From Pacificoceanicola sp049341065 (GTDB lineage: Bacteria > Pseudomonadota > Alphaproteobacteria > Rhodobacterales > Rhodobacteraceae), in assembly GCF_049341065.1 (NCBI RefSeq), contig NZ_JBMPIX010000015.1, positions 1 to 64,000 on the forward strand: a stretch of 64,000 bases of DNA, in the 5' to 3' direction. Positions 34,784 to 44,908 of this stretch are shown piece after piece. Numbering within the stretch: position 1 is the stretch's first letter; every line of letters begins with the position of its first letter. Below the pieces are notes generated by a model that was given only the letters and a program-made list of their open reading frames with translations, did no database searches and was not told the DNA's origin. Made by a program: the position numbers and the translations under genes.

Positions 34784-35674
34784 ATGCGCCGCTTCACCCT
34801 GATCGCCGTGCCGTATCTGTGGTTGCTGGCGTTGTTCCTGATCCCCTTTGTGATCGTACTGAAAATCTCGCTTTCAGACGTCGCGCTGGCCCGCCCGCCA
34901 TATACGCCGCAGCTTGATCTGACCGCTGGCTGGGAGGGGCTGCGCAGTTTCTTCTCGGATCTGGATTTCGAGAATTTCACCTTCCTGACAACCGATGACC
35001 TGTACTGGAAGGCGTATCTCAGCTCCCTGCAGATCGCGCTTGTCTCGACCTTCCTTACGCTGCTTGTCGGATACCCGATCGCCTATGGCATGGCCCGCGC
35101 CGCGCCCGAATGGCGGCCCACCCTTCTGATGTTGGTCATCCTGCCGTTCTGGACCTCGTTCCTGATCCGCGTCTATTCGTGGATGGGCATTCTTTCGACC
35201 GAAGGGCTGCTGAACCAGTTCCTGCTCTGGACGGGCGTGATCTCTGAGCCCCTTGCCATCATGAACACCAACCGCGCGGTCTATATCGGCATCGTCTACA
35301 CCTACCTGCCGTTCATGATCCTGCCGATTTACGCGGCGCTGGAAAAACTCGACGACAGCCTGCTCGAAGCCGCCGAAGACCTCGGCTGTTCACGCCTGTC
35401 CGCATTTTGGCTGATAACCGCGCCGCTTTCCAAAGGCGGGGTGATTGCAGGCTGCTTCCTCGTGTTCATCCCCGCGATTGGCGAATTCGTCATCCCGTCG
35501 TTGCTTGGCGGCTCGCAAACCCTGATGATCGGCAAAGTCCTGTGGGAAGAGTTCTTCTCCAACCGCGACTGGCCCGTTGCCTCGGCGGTCGCCGTCATTT
35601 TGCTGCTGATCCTGATCATCCCCATCATCCTGTTCCAGAGGAACGAACAAAAAGCGCGCGAGGCCGAACAATGA
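34784..35674 (+). CDS. potH: Polyamine ABC transporter permease (PotH-like)
   Basis: A 296-residue inner-membrane permease with about six transmembrane helices and the ABC-ATPase contact loop EAAEDLGCSRLSAFWLITAPL (near residue 190). A large periplasmic segment follows the first helix, as in PotH/PotB. GGGAGGG lies upstream of the ATG. It pairs with the PotI-like gene to form the channel. Confidence 0.94.
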   Translation: MRRFTLIAVPYLWLLALFLIPFVIVLKISLSDVALARPPYTPQLDLTAGWEGLRSFFSDLDFENFTFLTTDDLYWKAYLSSLQIALVSTFLTLLVGYPIAYGMARAAPEWRPTLLMLVILPFWTSFLIRVYSWMGILSTEGLLNQFLLWTGVISEPLAIMNTNRAVYIGIVYTYLPFMILPIYAALEKLDDSLLEAAEDLGCSRLSAFWLITAPLSKGGVIAGCFLVFIPAIGEFVIPSLLGGSQTLMIGKVLWEEFFSNRDWPVASAVAVILLLILIIPIILFQRNEQKAREAEQ

Positions 35675-35738
35675 CCCGCCTCCTGATCTTGACCAATACA
35701 CCTCGGCGCCACCGCTTTCCGACCAAGGGAGGCCCGGC

Positions 35739-36557
35739 ATGAAACGGTTTTCCTGGTTCAACGCCACGTCGCTGACGCTGGGCTTTGCCTTCCTTTACCT
35801 GCCGATGGTGATCCTCATCATCTACAGCTTCAACGAAAGCCGCCTTGTCACCGTCTGGGCCGGCTTTTCCACGAAATGGTACGGCACCTTGCTGCAGAAT
35901 GAGGAATTCCTCGACGCGGCATGGGTCACCGCGAAGGTCGCTTTCTTTTCGTCCTGTCTGGCGACGGTTCTGGGCACGATGGCGGCCTATGTGCTGGTCC
36001 GGGCCAACCGCTTTCCGGGGCGCACGCTGTTTTCCGGAATGATCTACGCCCCGCTTGTCATGCCCGAAGTCATCACCGGCCTGTCGCTTTTGCTGCTGTT
36101 CATCGGGATCGGGCTGGACCGCGGGATATTCACCGTTGTTCTTGCCCATACCACCTTTGCCATGTGCTATGTTTCGGTGGTGGTGTCTTCGCGCCTCGTG
36201 GCCTTTGACCGCTCGCTCGAAGAGGCCGCGCTGGATCTAGGATGCTCAGCCTTCGAGGCATTCCGTCTGGTGACACTGCCGATCATCGCCCCTGCCGTGA
36301 TCTCGGGTTGGCTGCTGGCCTTTACCCTGTCGCTCGACGATCTGGTCATCGCCAGCTTTACCACCGGCCCCGGCGCCACGACCCTGCCGATCAAGGTGTT
36401 TTCTGCCGTCCGCCTTGGCGTCTCGCCCGAGATCAATGCGCTTTCGACCCTGTTGATTTCAATCGTGACCGTGGGTGTGATTTCTGCTTCGCTGATCTCG
36501 AAACGGGCGGCGGTGGCGCAGGCACGCGATGAACTGGCCGCCGTGCGCTCCGAATGA
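35739..36557 (+). CDS. potI: Polyamine ABC transporter permease (PotI-like)
   Basis: A 272-residue permease with six hydrophobic helices and the EAA loop EEAALDLGCSAFEAFRLVTLP near residue 160. It is the second membrane subunit of the importer. AAGGGAGG precedes the ATG. Its stop overlaps the start of the following PuuB-like gene (ATGA). Confidence 0.94.
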   Translation: MKRFSWFNATSLTLGFAFLYLPMVILIIYSFNESRLVTVWAGFSTKWYGTLLQNEEFLDAAWVTAKVAFFSSCLATVLGTMAAYVLVRANRFPGRTLFSGMIYAPLVMPEVITGLSLLLLFIGIGLDRGIFTVVLAHTTFAMCYVSVVVSSRLVAFDRSLEEAALDLGCSAFEAFRLVTLPIIAPAVISGWLLAFTLSLDDLVIASFTTGPGATTLPIKVFSAVRLGVSPEINALSTLLISIVTVGVISASLISKRAAVAQARDELAAVRSE

Positions 36558-37876
36558 GGCGCATCTATGAACCTTCCGCCTATGCCCCGCAGACCGGGTG
36601 CTATTGGGCAGAGACGGTTCCGCAAGACCACTGGCCCGAACACTCCGGCGTGCAAAATGCCGAAGTTGCGATTATTGGCGGTGGCTTTACCGGACTGAAT
36701 GCGGCGCTGACGCTGGCACAGGCGGGCCGCGAAACCCTTGTGCTCGAAGCTGGCACGCCGGGGTTCGGCGCCTCCGGGCGCAACGGTGGTTTTTGCTGTC
36801 TTGGCGGCGCCAAACTGCCCGCCCGGCAGATGGCCCGGCGGTTCGGAGCGGAAGCGCCACACTATTGGGCGCAGACCGAGAAAGCTGCGATTGACCATGT
36901 CGCAAAGCTGATTTCCAAGCATGAGATCGAGGTCGACGCGCATTCCCGCGGCGAAACACAGCTGGCGCACAACGCGCGGCGCTGGCTGGAAATGCAGCTA
37001 GAAGCCAAACATTTCGAGACGGCCCACGCGCTTGGCGCTCATCTGACACCGAAAAAGGCGCTGGCAGATGAGGGGCTGGCCGGCCCTTGGCACGGCGCGC
37101 TGACCCTGCCGATTGGCTTTGGCCTGAACCCACGCAAATACCACGCAGGATTGGCGCGTGCGACCGCTACGGCGGGCGCAGAGCTTTTCCAGAGCAGCCC
37201 TGTGACCGCGATGAGCCGCGACGGCAACCGTTGGCGCCTGACCACCCCCGGAGGAGAAATCACTGCCCGCCATGTCGTTCTGGCCACCAACGGCTATTCC
37301 TCCGAAGATTTGCCGGACTGGCTGCGGGCGCGTTATCTGCCAGTGCAATCAAGCGTGATCGTCACGCGCCCGATCCCCCCCGAGGAACAGCAACGGCAAG
37401 GCTGGACGTCGGACCAGATGGCCTATGACAGCCGCCGATTGTTGCATTACTTCCGGCTGATGCCGAACGGTCGGTTCCTGTTCGGGATGCGCGGCGGGCT
37501 CAAGGCGACTTCGGGCGCGCAAGCCGCGATTTCGCGCAAGATCAAGGCCGACTTCCACGGGCTTTTCCCGGCGTGGCGGGACGTCGAGATCACCCATGAA
37601 TGGAGCGGGCTTGTCTGCATGATGCCGGGGCTCGTGCCCTTTGTCGGGCCGGTGCCCGAACACGGCGGGCTGCACGCAGCGATGGGTTTTCACGGCAATG
37701 GTGTCGCGATGGGCAGCTATGCCGGGCACCTGATTGCCCATGATATTCTGGGCGCGACCCCGAAAGGGCCATACCCTGCCTTTCTGCGCCAGCCTCCGGG
37801 ACGGTTCCCCTTGGGGAGCTGGCGCCGAAGCCTTTTGGCTCCAGCCTATATGGCCGCCGAAACTCTGGATCTATAA
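36554..37876 (+). CDS. puuB: FAD-dependent oxidase, gamma-glutamylputrescine-oxidase-like (PuuB)
   Basis: A 440-residue DAO-family flavoenzyme. The FAD motif AIIGGGFTGLNAALTLAQ lies near residue 37, preceded by the family's aromatic N-terminus (YAPQTGCYWAETVP). SGRNGGFC contributes the flavin contact. PuuB oxidises gamma-glutamylputrescine; no puuA-type gamma-glutamyl ligase is next to it, so the substrate could be another polyamine or amino acid. Translational coupling (ATGA) to potI ties it to polyamine import. Confidence 0.86.
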   Translation: MRRIYEPSAYAPQTGCYWAETVPQDHWPEHSGVQNAEVAIIGGGFTGLNAALTLAQAGRETLVLEAGTPGFGASGRNGGFCCLGGAKLPARQMARRFGAEAPHYWAQTEKAAIDHVAKLISKHEIEVDAHSRGETQLAHNARRWLEMQLEAKHFETAHALGAHLTPKKALADEGLAGPWHGALTLPIGFGLNPRKYHAGLARATATAGAELFQSSPVTAMSRDGNRWRLTTPGGEITARHVVLATNGYSSEDLPDWLRARYLPVQSSVIVTRPIPPEEQQRQGWTSDQMAYDSRRLLHYFRLMPNGRFLFGMRGGLKATSGAQAAISRKIKADFHGLFPAWRDVEITHEWSGLVCMMPGLVPFVGPVPEHGGLHAAMGFHGNGVAMGSYAGHLIAHDILGATPKGPYPAFLRQPPGRFPLGSWRRSLLAPAYMAAETLDL

Positions 37877-37884
37877 GGCGGCAT

Positions 37885-38799
37885 TCACCATTTCGCCGAC
37901 ATGCCCGCACGGGCCTTGCCGCGCTTGAGACCAAGCTGGCGTTCACGCCAGATGATGATCACCCCGGCCAACATCACGATGCCAGATCCAATCAGCACCA
38001 TCGCGGTCGGCACTTCATCAAAGAAAAAATAGCCAAAGAGGATGGCAAACAGGATCGAGGCATAGTCAAAGGGCGCAAGAACCGCCGCTTCGGCATGGCG
38101 ATAGGACGAAGTCAGCAGGATTTGCCCGACACCGCCGATCAGACCAGCGCTGATCAGTTGCACCAAACCAGCAGTTCCGGGCCATTCCCAGCCAAAGGGG
38201 ATCGTCAGCAGCGAAAACAGCGTCGCCGTCATCGAGAACCAAAAGACGATGGCGGCTGTCGGTTCGGTCGCGACCATACGGCGGATGTGGATTTGCGCCA
38301 GCGCCCGAAGCACCGCCGAGAATAGGATGCAGGCAACACCCAGCGCCGCCGCATCATCCAGACCATCCAGCGTCAGGCGCGGCCACAGCACCACCACCAC
38401 GCCGATCAGGCCAAGGCCGACCGCGCTCATTCGGAAAAGGCGCAGGCGTTCCTTTAGGAAAATGGCGGCGAAGATCACAGTCAAGAGCGGCGCGGCATAG
38501 CCCAGCGCCGTAACCTCGGGCAAGGGAAGAAGCCCCAGCGCGGTAAAGCCGCTGCCCATGGCCGAAACCCCGATCAACCCGCGCCAGACATGGCCCATCG
38601 GGCGCTGAACCTTCAGCCCGGTGGACAGATCCCCCCGCGCCGCAAGCCAGGCGATGATGATCGGCATGGCAAAAAATGACCGGAAGAAGACGGCTTCTCC
38701 CGGGGGGACGATGTCTGAGCTGGCCTTGATGAGCGAGGCCATGATCGTGAAAACGAAAACCGCGCTAAGCTTGAGCGCGATGCCATGCAGGGGGGTCAT
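37885..38799 (-). CDS. DMT-family transporter (EamA type)
   Basis: A 304-residue membrane protein with ten predicted helices arranged as two EamA repeats (about 8-140 and 150-285). It probably exports a small metabolite; the substrate cannot be read from the sequence. The start at 38799 is preferred to an ATG 51 bases upstream because it begins directly with the first helix (HGIALKLSAVFVFTIMA). GGAG lies a few bases before it. It converges on the PuuB-like gene with an 8-base gap. Confidence 0.88.
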   Translation of the reverse strand: MTPLHGIALKLSAVFVFTIMASLIKASSDIVPPGEAVFFRSFFAMPIIIAWLAARGDLSTGLKVQRPMGHVWRGLIGVSAMGSGFTALGLLPLPEVTALGYAAPLLTVIFAAIFLKERLRLFRMSAVGLGLIGVVVVLWPRLTLDGLDDAAALGVACILFSAVLRALAQIHIRRMVATEPTAAIVFWFSMTATLFSLLTIPFGWEWPGTAGLVQLISAGLIGGVGQILLTSSYRHAEAAVLAPFDYASILFAILFGYFFFDEVPTAMVLIGSGIVMLAGVIIIWRERQLGLKRGKARAGMSAKW

Positions 38800-38971
38800 G
38801 AGGGCTCCTGAAGATGGGCGCAGAGTGTACTGATCGCAGAGGGGCGTCAATCCCGCCCCGCATTAGCCTTCGCTCAGGGTTTGGCGCGGTCCGGTGGTTG
38901 CTGGGTGTTGCGGGCGGGCGCGGTTTGCGACAGTGTCAGCGCAAAGTCATTCACCAGCGGGAGGAACAGTT

Positions 38972-40099
<1,128 letters not shown>

Positions 40100-40105
40100 A
40101 AGCGC

Positions 40106-40122
40106 GCGGGGACAGTCCCCGC
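40106..40122 (+). terminator. Compact hairpin after frmA
   Basis: GCGGGGA-CAG-TCCCCGC is a perfect 7-bp stem with a 3-base loop, seven bases past the frmA stop. No T-run follows. Together with the hairpin at 40143 it probably ends the frmA transcript. Confidence 0.5.
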
Positions 40123-40123
40123 C

Positions 40124-40996
40124 CTAGATGATGGTCCAAGCAAAGGCCCGGGAGAAATCCCGGGCCTTCAACGCTTCGGAATCGATGTAGAAGGCCAGAT
40201 GTTCGGAATAATCGAATCCCCAATCGTGGTCGTACTCCAACCGCAACAGCGGGATCTGACGCGCCTCCATCAAGTGCTCATCCCGATCGCCGTAGAAATC
40301 AAAAAACGTATGCGCCGCCGGCCCGCTGCGCTCCGTCTCCAGCCCAGACCGGTCCGGATCCGTTACAGGGGCAACGGCGATTTCGTTAAGCGCCTTACCC
40401 GTCGCCTGAATCCGTTCGATCGCGGCATCGGCGAAGTCCTGAGTGACAAACATCCATGCGGTCTGTTCATACTTGTGGGCGTGTACCGGCCATTTGCGAA
40501 AGACCTTTGGCTCTTCGAACCAGCACACATCAAGCAGCGTCCGCTCTTTCCAACCCTCCGGGAACTCGGGCATGGCACGCTCCGGACAGGCGCTGACATC
40601 ACCGTCGACCCAGATCACCGACGCTGTTCCCGGCACCCCCTCCAGATGATCCGCGTAGTCGGCAAAGAAGAACAGCGTGCCGGTCCGGGGCATCAGTTCG
40701 AAATCCTCTCCGAAGGGAAGGGACGCCAGATTGATCTGGGCAATGAAATGCATCGGGTGCGTCGCTTCCTCGGTATACCTTGCCACCCAGGGCCACGCGA
40801 TCTCGGGTGGCAGCGTCGGCGCCCCGCCAAGCCAGCAGCCCGTCCTTGCCGGCATTTCGGCAAAGGGCTCTTTCACCACGAACAGCGCCGGGTAGGTGGC
40901 CTTTGCCAGCATCTGTTCAAGCTCGCCGGGATCCAGCGCGCGGTGATGTTCGGCAGGATCGGCCCATTTCGCCGGATACTCGATAAGCGGAAACAT
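40124..40996 (-). CDS. DUF1963 (YwqG-like) protein
   Basis: A 290-residue soluble protein of the DUF1963/YwqG family. Segments typical of the family are GCWLGGAPTLPPEIAWPW near residue 53, MHFIAQINLASLPF and GTLFFFADY. Function is unknown. The ATG at 40996 follows AAAGGGCGCAC. The extreme 3' end of the coding region contains a strong hairpin (40143-40168). Confidence 0.85.
   Translation of the reverse strand: MFPLIEYPAKWADPAEHHRALDPGELEQMLAKATYPALFVVKEPFAEMPARTGCWLGGAPTLPPEIAWPWVARYTEEATHPMHFIAQINLASLPFGEDFELMPRTGTLFFFADYADHLEGVPGTASVIWVDGDVSACPERAMPEFPEGWKERTLLDVCWFEEPKVFRKWPVHAHKYEQTAWMFVTQDFADAAIERIQATGKALNEIAVAPVTDPDRSGLETERSGPAAHTFFDFYGDRDEHLMEARQIPLLRLEYDHDWGFDYSEHLAFYIDSEALKARDFSRAFAWTII
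40143..40168. terminator. Perfect hairpin inside the 3' end of the DUF1963 gene
   Basis: AAGGCCCGGGA-GAAA-TCCCGGGCCTT is a perfect 11-bp stem with a GAAA tetraloop. It encodes part of ALKARDFSRAF near the C-terminus of the DUF1963 protein, and lies 44-69 bp beyond the frmA stop. It could stop convergent frmA transcripts, but has no flanking T-run. Confidence 0.5.
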
Positions 40997-41167
40997 GTGC
41001 GCCCTTTCTGGATTGCGTTTCTTGCCCGGGGATCGCCTGAAAATCCGGCAAGTTTCAGGCCCCCGCGCGGCAATCTCGGGAAACGCGCGCATGAAGAATT
41101 AACGGGCCGCCCTTGCCCCGGATCGCATTTTGAGACAGTCCTAGAGGCGCTTTTCAAGGGATCGGTC

Positions 41168-41929
41168 ATGCAGAACAAGGTGCGCGAGCTTTATGCCGGC
41201 GACAGCGACACGGCGCACAGGTTTCGCTATGGTCTGCTGATCTTTGACGTCACAACGATCCTGTTCGTGATCGCGACCTCCTTTACCCAGCACGGCACCG
41301 TCGTCGAGGTGATCGACGCACTCTTTGGGGTGGTGATCCTGACAGACTTCGCCGCCCGCATCTGGGTTTCGACCAACCGCATGCGGCTGCTGACACGGCT
41401 GACGACGTTGGCCGATGTCATTGCCCTGCTGTCCTTTCTGGCCCCCTTGGCGGGCGAAGGGCTTGGCTTTCTGCGGATCCTGAGGACGCTGCGCCTGCTG
41501 CGCACCTATCAGTTGTCGCAACGGCTGAAACTGGATTTTCCTTATTTCAGGCGCAATGAGGACGTGGTCTTTGCAATCCTCAACCTTGCTGTGTTCATCT
41601 TTGTGATGACAGGTCTGATCTATGCGACCCAACACAAGGTGAACCCGCAGATCCGCCACTATGCGGACGCCCTCTATTTCACCGTGACAGCGCTGACGAC
41701 AACCGGGTTTGGCGACATCACTCTGCCGGGCACCACGGGGCGGATGATTTCAGTTCTGGTGATGATCTTTGGCGTGACGCTTTTCTTGCGGCTGGTGCAG
41801 GTGCTGTTCCGCCCCAACAAGGTGCGCCAACCTTGCGAGACCTGCGGCCTGGTTCTGCATGATGCCGACGCCGTGCACTGCAAACACTGCGGTCAAGTGA
41901 TCCGGATCGAGACTGAGGGCCAGACATGA
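41168..41929 (+). CDS. Voltage-gated-type potassium channel with C-terminal zinc ribbon
   Basis: A 253-residue six-helix ion channel. An S4-like helix with regularly spaced arginines (FLRILRTLRLLRTYQ, 101-115) precedes the pore, whose selectivity filter TTGFGD (178-183) is of the potassium type, with Phe in place of the usual Tyr. The short cytoplasmic tail carries CETC (223-226) and CKHC (238-241), a four-Cys zinc ribbon not seen in textbook KvAP-like channels. AAGGGATC precedes the ATG. The stop overlaps the start of the GNAT gene (ATGA). Confidence 0.88.
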   Translation: MQNKVRELYAGDSDTAHRFRYGLLIFDVTTILFVIATSFTQHGTVVEVIDALFGVVILTDFAARIWVSTNRMRLLTRLTTLADVIALLSFLAPLAGEGLGFLRILRTLRLLRTYQLSQRLKLDFPYFRRNEDVVFAILNLAVFIFVMTGLIYATQHKVNPQIRHYADALYFTVTALTTTGFGDITLPGTTGRMISVLVMIFGVTLFLRLVQVLFRPNKVRQPCETCGLVLHDADAVHCKHCGQVIRIETEGQT

Positions 41930-42417
41930 GCATTCCCATCCGCCCTGCCACCGACGCCGACAAACCTGCCGTATGGGCCATGCTGGAACCGGTGTTTCGC
42001 GGCGGCGACACCTATGCCATCGACCCGGATATCCCAAGAGACGAGGCGCTGGCATATTGGTTCGGACCGGAACGCCGGGTCTTCGTGGCCGAGGACGGCG
42101 GCAAGGCGCTGGGCACCTACTACATGGTGCGCAATCAAAAGGGTGGCGGCACGCACGTTTGCAATTGCGGCTATGTCACCGCGGCAGCGGCGCGCGGCAA
42201 AGGCATTGCGCGCGAGATGCTGGCACATTCGCTGCAGGTCGCGCCCGGGTTCGGGTTTCGGGCCATGCAGTACAATTTCGTGGTCAGCACAAACACCCGC
42301 GCCGTGGAGACATGGGCACGCGCCGGGTTCGACGTGGTGGGCCGCCTGCCGGGGGCCTTTCTGCACCCCGACGAGGGCTATGTCGATGCTTTGGTGATGT
42401 ATCGCGCGTTGGCTTGA
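41926..42417 (+). CDS. GNAT-family N-acetyltransferase
   Basis: A 163-residue acetyltransferase. The acetyl-CoA motif A is YVTAAAARGKGIAREMLAHSL (about 84-104; RGKGIA is the Q/RxxGxG/A loop), followed by FNFVVSTNTRAVETWARAGF-like motif B with the typical N-x-x-A-x-x-W. The substrate is unknown. It is translationally coupled to the potassium-channel gene (ATGA overlap), which suggests a shared transcript but not necessarily a shared function. Confidence 0.9.
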   Translation: MSIPIRPATDADKPAVWAMLEPVFRGGDTYAIDPDIPRDEALAYWFGPERRVFVAEDGGKALGTYYMVRNQKGGGTHVCNCGYVTAAAARGKGIAREMLAHSLQVAPGFGFRAMQYNFVVSTNTRAVETWARAGFDVVGRLPGAFLHPDEGYVDALVMYRALA

Positions 42418-42527
42418 TCAGGATCGCGACCGCACCGAGATCTTGCTCAAACGCGCTGTATGACGTCGGTTTACCGGACAAGCCGGGCCTTCGATGCTAT
42501 GATGACCGAAACCAATAAGGAGGCTTC

Positions 42528-43232
42528 ATGGCCGACACCAAACTGCTTGCCGTTCTGATTGACGCGGACAACACCTCGCCGAAATACACCAAGGCGATCT
42601 TTGACGAGATCGCAGGCCTTGGAGAGGCGAGCGTTCGGCGCTGTTATGGCGATTTTTCCAGCCAACAGATGGCCGGTTGGTCAAGGGTGCAGGCTGAATT
42701 CGGGCTTGTCCCACATCACCAGCCCGCCAATACGGTTGGCAAGAATGCCAGCGACATTGCTTTGGTGATCGATGCGATGGATCTCATGCACTCGGGCCGG
42801 TTCGATGGTTTTGTTCTGGTGAGTTCAGACAGCGATTTCACCCGGCTGGCCAGCCGTATTCGCGAACAGGGGCTCGATGTCTATGGCATGGGGATGCAAA
42901 AAACGCCGGACGCCTTCCGCAAAGCCTGCAAACGGTTCATCTTTCTCGAAAATCTGGATGGCGCTCCGGGCAAGGAAACCGGCCAGAAACCGCAGGGCGG
43001 CAAGGATTTGCACGACGTACGAGACCTGATCTTCAAGGCGATGGACGCCATCGAGCAGGATGATGATTGGTACCGCCTTGGCGATGTCGGCCAGTTCCTG
43101 ACCACGTCGAACCCGGATTTTGACACCCGCAGCTATGGCAAACGCAAACTGTCGGACCTCGTGGCTGAACTGAAGATTTTCGAGACCAAGCGCGGACCGG
43201 GTAACCAACTGCTGGTCCGCCGGATGGATTGA
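42528..43232 (+). CDS. NYN (PIN-like) ribonuclease domain fused to OST-HTH/LOTUS domain
   Basis: A 234-residue protein. The N-terminal NYN domain (about 1-145) has the conserved acidic residues of PIN-type nucleases: VLIDADN (9-15), KNASDIALVIDAMD and LVSSDSDFTRLA. A Gly/Lys-rich linker leads to a C-terminal OST-HTH/LOTUS domain (about 160-234), an RNA-binding winged helix also found in animal germline proteins. This pairing suggests an RNA-processing or decay role. AAGGAGG sits 7 bases before the ATG. Confidence 0.88.
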   Translation: MADTKLLAVLIDADNTSPKYTKAIFDEIAGLGEASVRRCYGDFSSQQMAGWSRVQAEFGLVPHHQPANTVGKNASDIALVIDAMDLMHSGRFDGFVLVSSDSDFTRLASRIREQGLDVYGMGMQKTPDAFRKACKRFIFLENLDGAPGKETGQKPQGGKDLHDVRDLIFKAMDAIEQDDDWYRLGDVGQFLTTSNPDFDTRSYGKRKLSDLVAELKIFETKRGPGNQLLVRRMD

Positions 43233-43256
43233 AGCGTATCGGCTGAACCCTGGGGC

Positions 43257-44186
43257 TCAGAGCCCTGCGACCAACCCAATCACAAAACTGACGGTCAGAA
43301 TGCTCGCAGCGGTCGAGACAAGGATCGAGGCAGACACGCGCTGTGGCGCGACGCCATAATGTTGGGCAAGGATAAACACGTTGCCCGCCACCGGGAGTGA
43401 CGCTGCCGAAACGGCTACGACGGCCTTGTAAGCGTCTACCGGGAAAAACACATAGGCCCCTGCCGCGACAAAGGCCGGATGCAGAATGAGTTTGGCAAAT
43501 GACAACCACGCCGCGATCTGGATACGCTCGGCTGATTTTGAGGCCAGCGACGCGCCAATGGCAAACAGCGCCCCCGGCGTGGCCGCGGCCCCGAGCGTGG
43601 ACAAAAAGGAATTGACGACCTCGGGCACAGGCACCCCGCCAGCCGAGATCCCCAGCCCTAGCGCGATCGACACGATCATCGGGTTCTTGAGCAGGCCCAG
43701 CGCGACCGTCCTGAACACCGCCGTCCCCCGCGCGTCACCGCGCGTTCCGGTGACAAGGATGGTCAGCAGCGTTGAAAAGACGATCAGATCGATCGACAGG
43801 ATCAGAATGATCGGCCCGACAGCGGCCTGCCCCAGTAGCACCGCCAGCATCGGCACCCCCAGAAAACCGGTATTTCCGATGGCGGCGCATTGCGCTTCGA
43901 TCGCGGCGGTAGCGGTGTCCAGCCCGCGGTAAAAAGCGACCCCGATGGCAATGCCATAGGTAAAGGCCGTGCCCCACAGGTAGGCCGCCGCAAGGGAAGG
44001 ATCGAAAATCTCGGAAAAGCTCAGGTTGGCGGAAAACCGCAGCAGCATCGCTGAAAGGGCAAAGTAAAAGACGAATTTGGTCAGATGGGCCGATGCTTCC
44101 TCGGGGAAAAAGCGCGTTTTGGCTGCGCCATATCCCAGCCCGATCAGGGCAAAAAACGGTAAGGTTTTGAGGAAGATTTCGAACAT
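43257..44186 (-). CDS. AEC-family transporter
   Basis: A 309-residue membrane protein of the auxin-efflux-carrier family, with about ten helices in two halves (N-terminal LPFFALIGLGYGAAKT; C-terminal SLPVAGNVFILAQHYG). Bacterial members move organic acids such as malonate or malate; the substrate is not defined here. I chose the ATG at 44186 by family N-terminus; the ATG at 44201 is also possible, and neither has a good ribosome site. Confidence 0.88.
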   Translation of the reverse strand: MFEIFLKTLPFFALIGLGYGAAKTRFFPEEASAHLTKFVFYFALSAMLLRFSANLSFSEIFDPSLAAAYLWGTAFTYGIAIGVAFYRGLDTATAAIEAQCAAIGNTGFLGVPMLAVLLGQAAVGPIILILSIDLIVFSTLLTILVTGTRGDARGTAVFRTVALGLLKNPMIVSIALGLGISAGGVPVPEVVNSFLSTLGAAATPGALFAIGASLASKSAERIQIAAWLSFAKLILHPAFVAAGAYVFFPVDAYKAVVAVSAASLPVAGNVFILAQHYGVAPQRVSASILVSTAASILTVSFVIGLVAGL

Positions 44187-44254
44187 TACGCTTGGTGGCA
44201 TGACGCATGAACGGCGTCAACGCGGCCCGCGCAATAGAGGCCTGAAATATCGCC

Positions 44255-44737
44255 CTATATCGGCTCTGCGGACAATAGAACGTCAGCCAGAACGTATTGC
44301 GCGCGATCCCCTGAGTTCGGGCCGCTCAAAGGCAGCAGGATCTCTTTGGTCGATTGGTACAGCGGGCTGGGTCCTACGTAGGGCAAGGAGGCCAACAAGG
44401 GTTTGCGGCTGTCAGCCATCTTCAGATACAGGCTCCAGATATCCGACCCCGGCCCCTTACCGGGAAAGCTGGACAGCCGCCGCCCGGGCATTTTCTCGCG
44501 GGTCAGATCGCGCAGCGTGGAGCCGATGAATACCGGCTCGAAATCTTCCACGGTGCCGTCGGGATATCGGATAATTTCGGTCAGAATCAATGAATGGCTG
44601 CTTTCACTCAGTCCGCTCAGATCGAAAGCATTGAGCTTGGGAAGCTGTCCGTCTTTCGCCTGCGACATCCACTGAAAATATAGCCCCCGCAGGTCAAGCG
44701 GTATCTCGGGAAGCGCAAAATCGGATGAGTTCTTCAC
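44255..44737 (-). CDS. PAS-domain protein (PAS_5 type)
   Basis: A 160-residue single-domain protein matching the alphaproteobacterial PAS_5 family: PLDLRGLYFQWMSQA near the N-terminus, FIGSTLRDLTREKMPGRRLSSF in the middle, and VGPSPLYQSTKEILLPLSG at the end, in outline. No output domain is attached. Relatives such as MopJ in Caulobacter act as signalling adaptors. The start is GTG at 44737 with AGGGAG upstream. Its 170-base upstream gap has no other gene. Confidence 0.8.
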   Translation of the reverse strand: MKNSSDFALPEIPLDLRGLYFQWMSQAKDGQLPKLNAFDLSGLSESSHSLILTEIIRYPDGTVEDFEPVFIGSTLRDLTREKMPGRRLSSFPGKGPGSDIWSLYLKMADSRKPLLASLPYVGPSPLYQSTKEILLPLSGPNSGDRAQYVLADVLLSAEPI

Positions 44738-44908
44738 GTCCTATCTCCCTTTCCTTCATCAAAACCCAAAAATGCTCAATCAACCAGATAACTTGTGCGG
44801 TTTAACGGTTGACCAAGCGGAAATCCCCGGCAGATGCCAATGCGGGGCGTGCCGAAAATACGGCCAGGTCTGATTGACAGCGCGTCGGCGGCACTGGATC
44901 ATGCCGCC

